From assembly GCF_026241895.1 (NCBI RefSeq), contig NZ_JAPJIV010000001.1:310001-374000 (forward strand): DNA of 64,000 nucleotides, read 5' to 3'. Below, one piece after another: positions 8,640 to 17,457 of this stretch (its first letter is position 1; the number at the start of each line of letters is the position of its first letter). Below the pieces are notes generated by a model. The model was given only the letters and a program-made list of their open reading frames with translations, was not told the origin of the DNA and ran no database searches. Origin of the DNA: Pseudomonas sp. RIT-562 (GTDB taxonomy: Bacteria; Pseudomonadota; Gammaproteobacteria; Pseudomonadales; Pseudomonadaceae). Both the position numbers and the translations under genes were made by a program.

Positions 8640-9065
8640 TTATTCCACCGTCACGGTGATTTTCTTCGACACGATTGGCGGGTCGAATGGAATGTGACCG
8701 CTGTCACCCAGCTCCAGCTGCAAAGTGTGCTTGCCTGGCGGTAGTTTGATGGTCGCTTCGGTCTGCGCCTTGCCGAAATGCATGTGGTTGGCGTCCGTCG
8801 GAATCGGCTGGCCAGCTGCAGGCAGATCTTTCACATCGATCAACAGGTGGTGGTGACCGGTGTGCTTGGTGACATCGCCCGCAGGGGCCAGAGAGATGTC
8901 CTTGACGCCGAACTTGACCTTGAATTCCTGTGGCACCTTGGCACCGTCTTCCGGGGAAACGATAAACGCTTCTGCTCCCTTGGGGGCCGGAGTGGCTGCC
9001 GTTGCCAGCATCGAAGCCCCCATCAACAGGCCAGCCAATGCTGCTCGTGACATAAAGGTTTTCAT
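8640..9065 (-). CDS. DUF4399 secreted protein
   Basis: The product has 141 residues. A signal peptide of about 23 residues ends in ATAATPAPKG, so the protein is probably periplasmic. The mature part carries HTGHHHLLIDV and ANHMHFGKAQTE, the histidine-rich core of DUF4399, and ends in an immunoglobulin-like strand pattern (KHTLQLELGDSGHIPFDPPI). The closely spaced histidines could bind a metal, but this is inference. The gene is convergent with serA, the order remembered for PA0315/PA0316. Function is not established. Confidence 0.85.
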   Translation of the reverse strand: MKTFMSRAALAGLLMGASMLATAATPAPKGAEAFIVSPEDGAKVPQEFKVKFGVKDISLAPAGDVTKHTGHHHLLIDVKDLPAAGQPIPTDANHMHFGKAQTEATIKLPPGKHTLQLELGDSGHIPFDPPIVSKKITVTVE

Positions 9066-9199
9066 TCTCTTCTCCAGTTTTTACGTAAAATCCGCGCAGT
9101 CATGACAACTTCATGACCATTTGTTGTCGAAGGCACTCGACAACCATAGCAAAGCGAGCCGATCCAGAGCCTCGCCATAATGAATTCAAAGGAGTGACC

Positions 9200-9787
9200 A
9201 TGCGCTTTTTGCCTGGCCTGATCTGCCTGCTACCCCTTTTGAGCCCAATGGCTCATGCCGAGTTGATTGACGACATCAACGACCGTGGCGAACTGCGCAT
9301 TGCTCTTGAGGCTAATACACCACCCTTCAATTTCAAGGACGACGGCAAACTCACCGGCTTCGAAGTGGAACTGGGTCAACTGCTGGCCCAGGAGCTGGAT
9401 GTACGGGCCGACTTTGTCGTGGCCGATGCCAGCGAGCTGTTGCCGGGGGTCGAGAGCGGTAAGTTCGACGTCGCCATCAATCACATAGCACTGACCCCGG
9501 ATCTCAAGGATCGTTTCGACTTCAGCGAACCTTACAGCTATGCCAAGGCAGATCTGATCGCGCAGAAAGAACCGGAGCCGCGCTCGATCCTGCTGGTGCA
9601 GAGCCTGACGCAGGAAAAACCCAAGGCACCCGCGCCGCTGAGCCTGGCAATTCCGTTTCAGAAGGGCAACCCGGCGTTTCATGCCAGCCTGGAGAATGCG
9701 TTGGGGCGGATCAAAGCAGATGGGCGCCTGGAAGCGCTTTCCGAGAAGTGGTTTGGTGCGGATACGAGTGTGGCTCCCAAACCCTGA
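9200..9787 (+). CDS. Short transporter substrate-binding domain protein lacking most of lobe II
   Basis: The 195-residue protein has a signal peptide (MRFLPGLICLLPLLSPMAHA) and then clear family-3 solute-binding sequence: GELRIALEANTPPFNFKDDG, TGFEVELGQLLAQEL, GKFDVAINHIALTPDLKDRFDFSEPY. After Tyr-Ala-Lys, where the second lobe normally starts, it runs through a proline-rich linker (EKPKAPAPLSLA) straight into the terminal elements LENALGRIKADGRLEALSEKWFG. About 60 to 80 residues of the usual fold are absent, yet the frame is intact with RBS AAGGAG before the ATG at 9200. No permease or ATPase gene is adjacent. Transport is therefore doubtful; a ligand-sensing or scavenging role is possible. 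Confidence 0.8.
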   Translation: MRFLPGLICLLPLLSPMAHAELIDDINDRGELRIALEANTPPFNFKDDGKLTGFEVELGQLLAQELDVRADFVVADASELLPGVESGKFDVAINHIALTPDLKDRFDFSEPYSYAKADLIAQKEPEPRSILLVQSLTQEKPKAPAPLSLAIPFQKGNPAFHASLENALGRIKADGRLEALSEKWFGADTSVAPKP

Positions 9788-9820
9788 GACCACTGCCAGA
9801 CTCTGAATATTACGCGACCC

Positions 9821-9912
9821 TTGTAGGAGCCTGCTTGCTGGCGATTGCGGTGAAACATTCAACATCTACATTGACTATTACACCGTCATCGCCAGCAAGC
9901 AGGCTCCTACAA
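9821..9912. repeat. REP doublet overlapping the stop codon of the DUF523 gene
   Basis: Inverted arms of TTGTAGGAGCCTGCTTGCTG and complement, same subtype as the repeat at 4940. The right arm contains the TAG stop (9907-9909) of the gene that ends here. Confidence 0.85.
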
Positions 9913-10401
9913 CTGCGGTGTAAGGCTTGCGAGTACGGCAGCGGCTTTGGGCAATTCGAGCTCGCTGAAGACCTGCACACCATGACGCCGTAGCAATGCC
10001 GCGGTAACGCCTTCGCCGCTGACCTTCACGCCGCTGAAAGTCCCGTCGTAGGTCAACAGATTCCCGCATGACGGGCTGTTGGCCTTCAACACCGCAATCC
10101 GGATGCCGTGCTTTTGCGCCAGTTCCAACGCCTGGTAAGCCCCCGCTAGAAATTCGGCGCTGACATCCGCGCCATCAGTGGTGATGACCGCAGCCTGCCC
10201 ATCCAGCACCTCGCCGCCCTGCCCGCCCGGAATTTCTGCGGCAGCCCGGGGAGTCGGCAAGCCTCCGGCCACTTCGGGGCACAAAGGCACGACCCGACCT
10301 TCATCGACCCATTGCTGCAGCTGATCGAACGGCCCGCTGGCACCGCCGTCGTAGCGAACGCGGTGCCCCAGCAGGCAGCGGCTTACCAGAATCTTCTGCA
10401 T
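9907..10401 (-). CDS. DUF523 protein
   Basis: The 164-residue protein starts MQKILVSRCLLGHRVRYDGG and has conserved cysteines at VSRCLLG, VPLCPEVAGGLPTPR and NSPSCGNLLTYDG. This is the DUF523 pattern; some longer relatives are fused to a DUF1722 domain. The cysteines suggest metal or thiol chemistry, but no reaction is known. It follows the 2OG-Fe(II) oxygenase gene with only two bases between, so the pair is likely translated from one mRNA. Its stop codon lies inside a REP arm. Confidence 0.88.
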   Translation of the reverse strand: MQKILVSRCLLGHRVRYDGGASGPFDQLQQWVDEGRVVPLCPEVAGGLPTPRAAAEIPGGQGGEVLDGQAAVITTDGADVSAEFLAGAYQALELAQKHGIRIAVLKANSPSCGNLLTYDGTFSGVKVSGEGVTAALLRRHGVQVFSELELPKAAAVLASLTPQL

Positions 10402-10403
10402 GG

Positions 10404-11036
10404 TCAGAATGGCTCGTTGCCGCGACGCCGGAACCAGCCAGTCAATGACAGGCGATTACGGCTTGCGGGCATGACTTCGTGGGGCACTTCGCCCGACAGG
10501 AATACCACCAGGCAGCCTCCGGTAGGCACCACGTCGTGCTGCACGCCTTGGTCCAGGTACATGCGCAGCTGGCCGCCGTGCTCGGGCAGCCAGGCGTCGT
10601 TCAAGTAGACCACCGCCGATACCATGCGCCGGTCATCGTCGCGGAAGCGGTCGACGTGCTTGAGGTAAAAGGCTCCTGGCGGGTATAGCGCGAAATGACT
10701 TTCGAAATCTTCCAGACCGAGGAACAGGCCGCGATTCATCGCCTCGCGCAGGCTGTCCATCAGCTGCAGATAACTGTCACAGGCCAGCGCCTGGCCGGGT
10801 TCGATCCACTGGATACGATCACCGCGAATGCCTTCGCGAATCTCCGAAGTGGGCCCACGACCCACGGCGGCGGGCGCCAATTCACCTTCGGCTGCACGTT
10901 TATGGCACTCAGCAGCCAGTTCCCGGGTCAGACCCAGAGGCAGGAAAATATTCTGCTGCGACCAGCCATGTGTGGCCAGGTCGTCGACGATACGTAGCAG
11001 CAGCGGATGATCAGAGGATATTTGCATGGCGCGCAT
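10404..11036 (-). CDS. 2OG-Fe(II) dioxygenase family protein
   Basis: The 210-residue product has the double-stranded beta-helix signature of prolyl-4-hydroxylase-type enzymes: the iron ligands HVD (in YLKHVDRFRDDDR) and a distal histidine in GEVPHEVMPA, with NRLSLTGWFRRRG providing the arginine that should bind 2-oxoglutarate. It probably hydroxylates a protein or small molecule using oxygen; the substrate is unknown. I chose the ATG at 11036 (MRAMQISSD) because CAGGAATACT precedes it at good spacing. It leads a two-gene unit with the DUF523 gene. Confidence 0.88.
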   Translation of the reverse strand: MRAMQISSDHPLLLRIVDDLATHGWSQQNIFLPLGLTRELAAECHKRAAEGELAPAAVGRGPTSEIREGIRGDRIQWIEPGQALACDSYLQLMDSLREAMNRGLFLGLEDFESHFALYPPGAFYLKHVDRFRDDDRRMVSAVVYLNDAWLPEHGGQLRMYLDQGVQHDVVPTGGCLVVFLSGEVPHEVMPASRNRLSLTGWFRRRGNEPF

Positions 11037-11145
11037 AGTATTCCTGTGCCTGCAAATCCGACAGAGCCGTGCAGCGGCTTGATACGAATTCTCGACAAGT
11101 CCGAATGCCACACGGAGAATAGTCGCCTGCTGACAGGAGTCCCCA

Positions 11146-11892
11146 ATGCGCCGTTTGCTTTTCTCACTGTTGATGTTCTGCGTTATGCCCGCCTGGGCAG
11201 ACGGCCACGACCAGTTGTACAAGGTCGCCGGCTGGCCGGAACAACGCGCGCATTTCAACGACGCACTTGCGGCCGCCCAGCAGCGCTACCAGAACAGCCT
11301 GCCTCCGGCGGTGTTCCAGGCGCTGGTCAACAACAGCAACCAGCGGTTCGCGCCCCAGGCCGTCGATCAACGCGCCGAGGCGCAATTGCGCAAGACCCTG
11401 GTCGATCCCAAGCCGGCCCTGGCCTTTTTCGAGTCGCCACTGGGCAAGAAAATCGTCGCTGCCGAGCTGCTGGCAACCCGCCGCGATCAGCTGGCGAAGA
11501 ATGCCAAGGGCCTGCCAAAAATCGAGGCCAGTGACACTCGCATGCTGATCATCGGCCACCTCGCCCAGGCCTTGCCTGCGCGCGAAGCGGGCGCCGAGGT
11601 GAGCCTGGCAATTGCCGGCGTCGCCGCAGACAGCCTCAGCTCGATGATTCCCGGCTTGCTTGGCGGCGGTCAGGCGCAGGGGATGTTGAACGGTCAGCGC
11701 CAGCGCCTGATGGATCAGATCGGCAGCGACTTGAACAACACGTTGCTGTACGTCTATCGCGACCTGTCGGACACGGAACTGGAAGAATTTGCGACATTTG
11801 CCGAGTCGACTGAAGGCAAGGCTTATTACCAGGCGGCGCTGGCGGCGATTCGGGCGGGGTTGGCGGTGGGGCAGACTAACCCGGGGCAATAA
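11146..11892 (+). CDS. DUF2059 secreted protein
   Basis: The 248-residue product begins with a signal peptide (MRRLLFSLLMFCVMPAWADG). The C-terminal part, from about residue 150, matches the helical DUF2059 pattern with LLYVYRDLSDTELEEFATFAES and EGKAYYQAALAAIRAG. It probably works in the periplasm. The ATG at 11146 has the RBS ACAGGAG. It is divergent from the 2OG oxygenase gene, and a REP doublet follows it. Function unknown. Confidence 0.85.
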   Translation: MRRLLFSLLMFCVMPAWADGHDQLYKVAGWPEQRAHFNDALAAAQQRYQNSLPPAVFQALVNNSNQRFAPQAVDQRAEAQLRKTLVDPKPALAFFESPLGKKIVAAELLATRRDQLAKNAKGLPKIEASDTRMLIIGHLAQALPAREAGAEVSLAIAGVAADSLSSMIPGLLGGGQAQGMLNGQRQRLMDQIGSDLNNTLLYVYRDLSDTELEEFATFAESTEGKAYYQAALAAIRAGLAVGQTNPGQ

Positions 11893-11912
11893 TTTTCAGT
11901 ACCTGATAGATC

Positions 11913-11983
11913 GCTATCGCGAGCAGGCTCACTCCTACATTTGGAACGCATTTCAACTGTAGGAGTGAGCCTGCTCGCGATAG
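11913..11983. repeat. REP doublet, GAGCCTGCTCGCGATAG subtype
   Basis: Arms CGCTATCGCGAGCAGGCTCA and the complement are separated by about 25 bp, between two convergent genes. Confidence 0.85.
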
Positions 11984-11997
11984 GGCCCCCACTGCCG

Positions 11998-12945
11998 CTA
12001 TAGATTCCGGCCCTTGATCCGCTTGGTCAAAAAGCCAAAATACTCCGCCCGCAACGCCAGCGTTTCATTTGCCAGGTGATGCCGTGCCTCGGGCAGCATC
12101 AACACCTGCGGCCGATCGAATTTGGCCCGCAACACCCCAAGGTTATGCTGCCAATCCACCGTCATGTCCGCCTGCCCCTGCACGATCAGCGGCCGCCGCA
12201 AGCTGTTCGGCGCCGCCTCGATGCGCTTGATCCAACGAGCAAGGGCGCCGACCCAGGCGGTGGGCAGACGCAGCGGTTGCAGTGGGTCGGCTTGCAGGAA
12301 CGGCAGGAAATCCGGGTCGTTGGAGTTCTCGCTGAAGCGCCGGGCGATGGCTTTGACGAAGGGCCGGAGCAAGTGATAACTGAGCTGCGACCAGCCCCAC
12401 GCCCGCGGCCGAACCAAAGGCGACAGCAGGATTACCTGACCCTGGGCCGGACTGTCTGGCCCGGCGTTGAGCACATGATCAATCACGATTGCCCCCCCGG
12501 TACTTTGCCCGCACAGGTGCCACGGCTGCGGCAGATCAATCGACTTCGCCTCGGTAAACAAGCCGTGCAACGTGTCCTGATACTCGGCGAAATCCCGGAT
12601 GCTCGCCCGCTCGCCGCTGGACAGGCCATGCCCTGGCAAGTCGCAGGCAATGACGGCGAAACCCTGCTCCAGCGCCCAGTCGATCACGTGCCGATACAAG
12701 CCGGTGTGATCGTAGAAACCGTGGAACAGAAACAGCGTCGCCTTCGCCCGCTGCGGCCACCAGAACTGGCTGACCACCTGATAACCACCCACGTCGAACC
12801 GCCCCAGGCCAGAGCGCAGCTCGCGCCCGGGAAAATCCAGCCCATAAAACCGCTGATACGCCCGCCCTTCCTCCGACAATGGCTGGGCATCGGCCAATGG
12901 CCGCAGGCTGGCGCGCAAGTGATCGGGGGCGAAAGTGGCAGACAT
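11998..12945 (-). CDS. Alpha/beta hydrolase, monoacylglycerol-lipase/lysophospholipase type
   Basis: The 315-residue protein has the oxyanion region FLFHGFYDHTGLYRHV, the CDLPGHGLSSGE motif and the nucleophile elbow CGQSTGG with Ser148. Aspartate in QGQADMTVDW and histidine in EARHHLANE complete a plausible triad. This is the PldB/MAG-lipase (Hydrolase_4) pattern, so the likely substrate is a lysophospholipid or acylglycerol. No signal peptide is seen. The ATG at 12945 has GGA seven bases upstream; an upstream ATG at 12951 has none. It is divergent from the DUF6436 gene. Confidence 0.85.
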   Translation of the reverse strand: MSATFAPDHLRASLRPLADAQPLSEEGRAYQRFYGLDFPGRELRSGLGRFDVGGYQVVSQFWWPQRAKATLFLFHGFYDHTGLYRHVIDWALEQGFAVIACDLPGHGLSSGERASIRDFAEYQDTLHGLFTEAKSIDLPQPWHLCGQSTGGAIVIDHVLNAGPDSPAQGQVILLSPLVRPRAWGWSQLSYHLLRPFVKAIARRFSENSNDPDFLPFLQADPLQPLRLPTAWVGALARWIKRIEAAPNSLRRPLIVQGQADMTVDWQHNLGVLRAKFDRPQVLMLPEARHHLANETLALRAEYFGFLTKRIKGRNL

Positions 12946-13042
12946 GAGCATTTCCAGCGAGTGAAAAGGACTTTATCGGCCTGCGATATTCATCTGTCCC
13001 GGCAAGCATGGCAAGCTAGCCGACCTCAAAGGAATGCAATCC

Positions 13043-13624
13043 ATGCGCCCGGCCTACCGCACCACACTGCTCGCCAGCCTGCTCACCCTCGTGTGCGCCG
13101 CCGTACTGTGGGCGGCATATGACTGGTTCCAGGGGCGCTACCTGCGCGCATTCAGTGAACACACGGCGGTGTTCTCCGGCGACCCCTTGCGCCTGCCGGA
13201 TGAAATGGCAGGCCCCGGGGCTATTCGCCTGGTGCACTTCTGGGACCCGGCGTGTCCGTGCAATGTCGGCAACCAGCAGCACCTCAGTGAACTGGTCGAG
13301 CGCTATGTACCACAGGGCATCGAGTTCTACTCGGTGCAGAAGCCCGGCAGTCACGGCCAGTTGCCGAGCACCCTGAGCAGCCTGAAAAACATCAACGTGT
13401 TTCCTGGCTCCGAGCAGATTCCGGCCAGCCCCGCCGTGGCGATCTGGGATCGAGCCGGCAAGCTGGCCTATTTCGGCCCCTACAGCGAAGGTCTCACCTG
13501 CAACTCCAGCAACAGTTTTATCGAACCGATCCTGCAGGCTTTAAACGAAGGCCGCGAGGTCAGCGCCACCCACACGCTGGCGGTGGGATGTTACTGCCCC
13601 TGGCCAGTGGCTACGACCCAGTAG
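13043..13624 (+). CDS. DUF6436 thioredoxin-like membrane-anchored protein with CPC motif
   Basis: The 193-residue product has one N-terminal hydrophobic segment (about residues 8 to 26) and then a thioredoxin-like core: RLVHFWDPACPCNVGNQQHL, with Cys71-Pro-Cys73 where thioredoxins have CxxC, and later PASPAVAIWDRAGKLAYFGP containing a cis-proline-like element. Further cysteines occur in GLTCNSSNS and in the C-terminal GCYCPWP. It is probably periplasmic and anchored in the inner membrane. I chose the ATG at 13043, nine bases after AAGGA. Redox function is inferred. It precedes the acylase gene by 114 bp. Confidence 0.83.
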   Translation: MRPAYRTTLLASLLTLVCAAVLWAAYDWFQGRYLRAFSEHTAVFSGDPLRLPDEMAGPGAIRLVHFWDPACPCNVGNQQHLSELVERYVPQGIEFYSVQKPGSHGQLPSTLSSLKNINVFPGSEQIPASPAVAIWDRAGKLAYFGPYSEGLTCNSSNSFIEPILQALNEGREVSATHTLAVGCYCPWPVATTQ

Positions 13625-13738
13625 GGACAAAACCGGCAATAAGAATCCCTCCTAAGGGCGATGGGCCGAAACGGCAGGTCGTGTTAAACAGTGTCGCCAG
13701 GGAATTGCTGTCACTCATAACAAGAACAAGGAATCTCC

Positions 13739-16141
13739 ATGAAACGCCTCCTGACCGCTCTCGTCCTGCTGGTTGTGGTACTCGCTGCGGGCGCTGGCTG
13801 GTACGTCTACAGCAAACAGCCGACGCGCAAGGGCATGGTTGAACTGCAACACCTGCAGGGCCCCGTCACGGTGCGATACGACGAGCGCGGTGTGCCGCAT
13901 ATCCGTGCCGAAAACGAACCCGACCTGTATCGCGCGCTGGGTTATGTGCAGGCCCAGGACCGGCTGTTCCAGATGGAAATCCTGCGCCGCCTCGCCCGAG
14001 GTGAACTCGCCGAAGTGCTGGGGCCTAAATTGCTCGATACCGACAAGCTGATGCGTAGCCTGCGCATTCGCGAGCGCGCTGAAACCTACTTCGCCAACCT
14101 GGATCAAAAGTCGCCGGCGTTTATCGCCATGCAGGCGTATCTGGACGGCATCAATCAGTATCAGGACAGCCATCCGCGACCGGTCGAGTTCGACGTGCTG
14201 GGGATTGCCAAGCGCCCTTTCACTACGCAGGACACCATCAGCATCGCCGGCTATATGGCCTACAGTTTTGCCGCGGCGTTTCGCACCGAGCCGCTGCTGA
14301 CCTACGTACGCGATCAACTTGGCACCAACTACCTGAGCGTCTTCGATCTCGACTGGCAGCCCAAAGGCGTGCTGGCGAATCAACCAGGCGGTGCCGCTGC
14401 CCATGCCAGCATCGACTGGAAGGACCTCAATGCCCTCGCCCGCCTGAGTGAACAAGTCCTGGCCGATAACGGCCTGCCGCAGTTCGAAGGCAGCAACGCC
14501 TGGGTCATCGCCGGCAGCCGCACCAAGAGCGGCAAGCCGTTGTTGGCGGGCGACCCGCACATTCGGTTTTCCGCGCCATCGGTGTGGTACGAGGCGCAGC
14601 TCTCGGCACCGGGCTTCGACCTTTATGGCCACTATCAAGCGCTGATGCCGTTTGCGTCACTCGGCCTTAATCACGATTTCGGCTGGAGCATCACCATGTT
14701 CCAGAACGACGACCTGGACCTGATCGCGGAGAAGGTCAACCCGGACAATCCCAACCAGGTCTGGTATCGCGGCAAGTGGGTGGACATGACTTCCAGCGAG
14801 CAGCAGATCGCCGTGAAGGGCCAGGCGCCAGTGACCCTGGTGCTGCGCCAGTCGCCCCACGGGCCGATCGTCAATGACGCGCTGGGTGCCAACGCTGGCA
14901 AGACGCCGATTGCCATGTGGTGGGGATTCCTCGAAAGCCAGAACCCGATCCTTGAAGGCTTCTACCAGCTCAATAGTGCCGACACTTTGGCCAAGGCCCG
15001 CAGTGCGGCGGCCAAAGTCCAGGCGCCGGGCCTGAATATCGTCTGGGCAAATGCCAAGGGCGATATCGGCTGGTGGGCGGCCGCCCAACTGCCCAAGCGC
15101 CCTGCCGGGGTGCGTGGCGATTTCATTCTCGCCGGTGGTACTGCCGAAGCGGAAAAGGACGGGTTCTACCCCTTCAGCGCCAATCCCCAAGAAGAGAATC
15201 CGCCACGGGGCTATATCATCTCGGCCAATTTCCAGCCGGTGTCGCCAACCGGGATGGATATTCCCGGGTACTACAACCTGGCGGATCGTGGCCAACAGCT
15301 CAATCGCCAGCTCGGCGACAACGCCGTCAAGTGGGACCTCGACGCCAGTCAGAAGCTGCAGCTGGGCACCACCACCAGCTACGGCCCGCGCTTTCTCGCC
15401 CCGCTGTTGCCGGTATTGCGCGGAGTGGTCAACGATCCTGCGGAGCTGAAGCTGGTCGAACAACTGGCCCAATGGCAAGGTGATTACCCGCTGGATTCCA
15501 CCAGTGCCACCTTGTTCAACCAGCTGCTGTTCAATCTGGCCGACGCGACAATGCATGACGAGCTGGGCGATGCATTCTTCGAAACCCTGCTGTCGACCCG
15601 GGTAATCGATGCCGCGCTGCCGCGCCTGGCAGCCAACATCGATTCACCGTGGTGGGACAACCGCAACACTGCCGCCAAGGAAACCCGCGCCGACACGGTC
15701 AAGGTAGCGTGGCAAGCGAGCCTGGCGCACCTCAAGAGCACACTCGGCGCAGACGTCACGCAGTGGCAGTGGGGCAAGGCGCATACCCTGACCCATGGTC
15801 ATCCGCTAGGGCAGCAAAAGCCGCTGGAGCGGATTTTCAACGTCGGCCCGTTCGCCGCGCCTGGCACTCATGAAGTACCAAATAACCTCTCGGCGAAGAT
15901 CGGCCCGGCGCCCTGGCCTGTCACTTACGGCCCTTCGACCCGACGCCTGATCGACTTCGCCGACCCGGCACACAGCCTCACCGTCAACCCGGTCGGCCAA
16001 AGCGGCGTGCCGTTCAACAGCCACTATGACGACCAGGCGGAGGCGTATATCGAAGGGATGTATTTCCAGGCTTACCTCAATGAAGAGGAGGTTAAAGCGA
16101 ATACTCGGAGTACTTTGAAGTTGGCGCCACCGAGCCGGTAA
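13739..16141 (+). CDS. hacB: Penicillin acylase family protein, probable acyl-homoserine lactone acylase
   Basis: The 800-residue protein belongs to the Ntn-hydrolase acylases. A hydrophobic N-terminus (residues 3 to 22) should direct it to the periplasm. The alpha-chain motif ALGYVQAQDRLFQMEILRR is followed by the autocleavage site, with GSNAWVIAG at residues 251 to 259 giving Ser252 as nucleophile of the beta chain; then LAGDPHI and HGPIVND are typical beta-chain motifs. Position next to the spu operon agrees with HacB (PA0305) of P. aeruginosa, which hydrolyses long-chain acyl-homoserine lactones. The true substrate here is inferred. RBS AAGGA precedes the ATG. Confidence 0.88.
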   Translation: MKRLLTALVLLVVVLAAGAGWYVYSKQPTRKGMVELQHLQGPVTVRYDERGVPHIRAENEPDLYRALGYVQAQDRLFQMEILRRLARGELAEVLGPKLLDTDKLMRSLRIRERAETYFANLDQKSPAFIAMQAYLDGINQYQDSHPRPVEFDVLGIAKRPFTTQDTISIAGYMAYSFAAAFRTEPLLTYVRDQLGTNYLSVFDLDWQPKGVLANQPGGAAAHASIDWKDLNALARLSEQVLADNGLPQFEGSNAWVIAGSRTKSGKPLLAGDPHIRFSAPSVWYEAQLSAPGFDLYGHYQALMPFASLGLNHDFGWSITMFQNDDLDLIAEKVNPDNPNQVWYRGKWVDMTSSEQQIAVKGQAPVTLVLRQSPHGPIVNDALGANAGKTPIAMWWGFLESQNPILEGFYQLNSADTLAKARSAAAKVQAPGLNIVWANAKGDIGWWAAAQLPKRPAGVRGDFILAGGTAEAEKDGFYPFSANPQEENPPRGYIISANFQPVSPTGMDIPGYYNLADRGQQLNRQLGDNAVKWDLDASQKLQLGTTTSYGPRFLAPLLPVLRGVVNDPAELKLVEQLAQWQGDYPLDSTSATLFNQLLFNLADATMHDELGDAFFETLLSTRVIDAALPRLAANIDSPWWDNRNTAAKETRADTVKVAWQASLAHLKSTLGADVTQWQWGKAHTLTHGHPLGQQKPLERIFNVGPFAAPGTHEVPNNLSAKIGPAPWPVTYGPSTRRLIDFADPAHSLTVNPVGQSGVPFNSHYDDQAEAYIEGMYFQAYLNEEEVKANTRSTLKLAPPSR

Positions 16142-16157
16142 ATTATGTTGCCTGGGC

Positions 16158-16249
16158 GGCCCTCATCGCGGGCAAGCCTTGCTCCCACAGGACAATGGCG
16201 AACCTGAGATCAACATTTGTGGGAGCAAGGCTTGCCCGCGATGGGGCCC
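16158..16249. repeat. REP doublet, GGGCAAGCCTTGCTCCCACA subtype
   Basis: Arms CATCGCGGGCAAGCCTTGCT and its complement flank about 35 bp. It lies between the acylase gene and the convergent GlxA-like regulator gene. Confidence 0.85.
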
Positions 16250-16273
16250 GCATGAACTCCTCCGAACTCTGCC

Positions 16274-17239
16274 TCACACCCCCACCGCAAAATTCAACCG
16301 GAACTGCTGGGGCGTCACCCCCAGCCGCCGGTTGAACACACTGCGCATATGCTGCGCATCCCGAAAACCACACTGGTACGCCACCGTCTTGAGTGGCGCT
16401 CGGGTGCTTTCCAGCAGCACTCGTGCCGCATCCACCCGCGCCCGTTCGACGAATTCCGCCGGGGTGATCTTCGCTTCCCGGGCAAACACCCGGGAGAAAT
16501 TGCGCGCACTCATGTTCGCGGCGGAGGCCAGGTCGGCGATGGTCAGGTCGCCCGTCAGGTTGGCCAATACATGCAGCTGCACCAACGCGACCGCCGAGGT
16601 CGGTTCGGCATGGGGCGTGAGGAACGGACTGAACTGCGACTGCCCACCCGAGCGCTGGGTGAACACCACCAACCGCTTCGCCACGCTCAACGCGACTTCC
16701 GGGCCGTGATCCTGGGCCAGCAGGAACAGCGACAGATCAATCCCCGCCGTGACCCCGGCCGAGGTGACCAGCTCGCCGTCCTGCACGTACAACCGGTCGG
16801 CTTCGACGCATGTTCCAGGACATAAAGCAGCCAACGCCGCCGCATCGCCCCAATGCGTGGTCACCGTTCTCGACTCCAGCAACCCGGCCCGGGCCAGCAT
16901 GAAGGCACCATTGCAGATAGAGCCGAACCGTTGCGCCCGTGCGCTGGCGTCGCGCAGCCAATCATCGAAAGTCGCGCCGAAGTTCATGTACGGCAACTGC
17001 GGCCCGCCCGCCACCAGGAGCAAGTCGTACGCCTCCGGCGCTTCGCTGTAATGCCGATGGGCGTGGAGTGCCAAACCGTTGGAACACACCATCACCCCAT
17101 GTTCGACTCCGATCACTTCCAGGCGATAGTGGTCCGCTGGCGCCAGGAAACGGTTGGCCTCGGAAAACACATCCATGGGCCCGGTGACATCCAGTGACTG
17201 AACGCCGGCGAAGACCACAATGGCCACGGTTTTACTCAT
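16274..17239 (-). CDS. GlxA-family (DJ-1/PfpI plus AraC HTH) transcriptional regulator
   Basis: The 321-residue protein has an N-terminal DJ-1/PfpI-like domain (VAIVVFAGVQSLDVTGPMDV; Cys109 in FGSICNGAFML at the nucleophile elbow) and a C-terminal AraC-type pair of helix-turn-helix motifs (LTIADLASAANMSARNFSRV and LKTVAYQCGFRDAQHMRSVF). Members of this family control small catabolic operons, often for nitrogen compounds. The gene is divergent from the HD-domain gene across 218 bp, which is therefore its most likely target. The effector is unknown. Confidence 0.9.
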   Translation of the reverse strand: MSKTVAIVVFAGVQSLDVTGPMDVFSEANRFLAPADHYRLEVIGVEHGVMVCSNGLALHAHRHYSEAPEAYDLLLVAGGPQLPYMNFGATFDDWLRDASARAQRFGSICNGAFMLARAGLLESRTVTTHWGDAAALAALCPGTCVEADRLYVQDGELVTSAGVTAGIDLSLFLLAQDHGPEVALSVAKRLVVFTQRSGGQSQFSPFLTPHAEPTSAVALVQLHVLANLTGDLTIADLASAANMSARNFSRVFAREAKITPAEFVERARVDAARVLLESTRAPLKTVAYQCGFRDAQHMRSVFNRRLGVTPQQFRLNFAVGV

Positions 17240-17457
17240 GCCAAAAACTCCCCAAATCTATGCCTGCGAACACTTGTAGCAGCTGCCGGCCTGCGAGGCT
17301 GCGTTCGGCTGCGTAGCAGTCGTGAAAAAATCAGGCTGGCGCGATATGCATGTTCATTGGCAAGGATCGCAGCCATGCCTCGATTGTCCGCTTCGGGCCG
17401 CAGGAACAGACTTGTTCCAACAGCGCCGCCACGGCGTTCCCCACGAGGAAAGCACCC

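Noticed and set aside
17273..17330. REP element between the GlxA-like regulator and HD genes
   Set aside because: AGCTGCCGGCCTGCGAGGCT resembles a decayed fragment of the second repeat family, but lacks a matching inverted arm, so it was not listed as a repeat.
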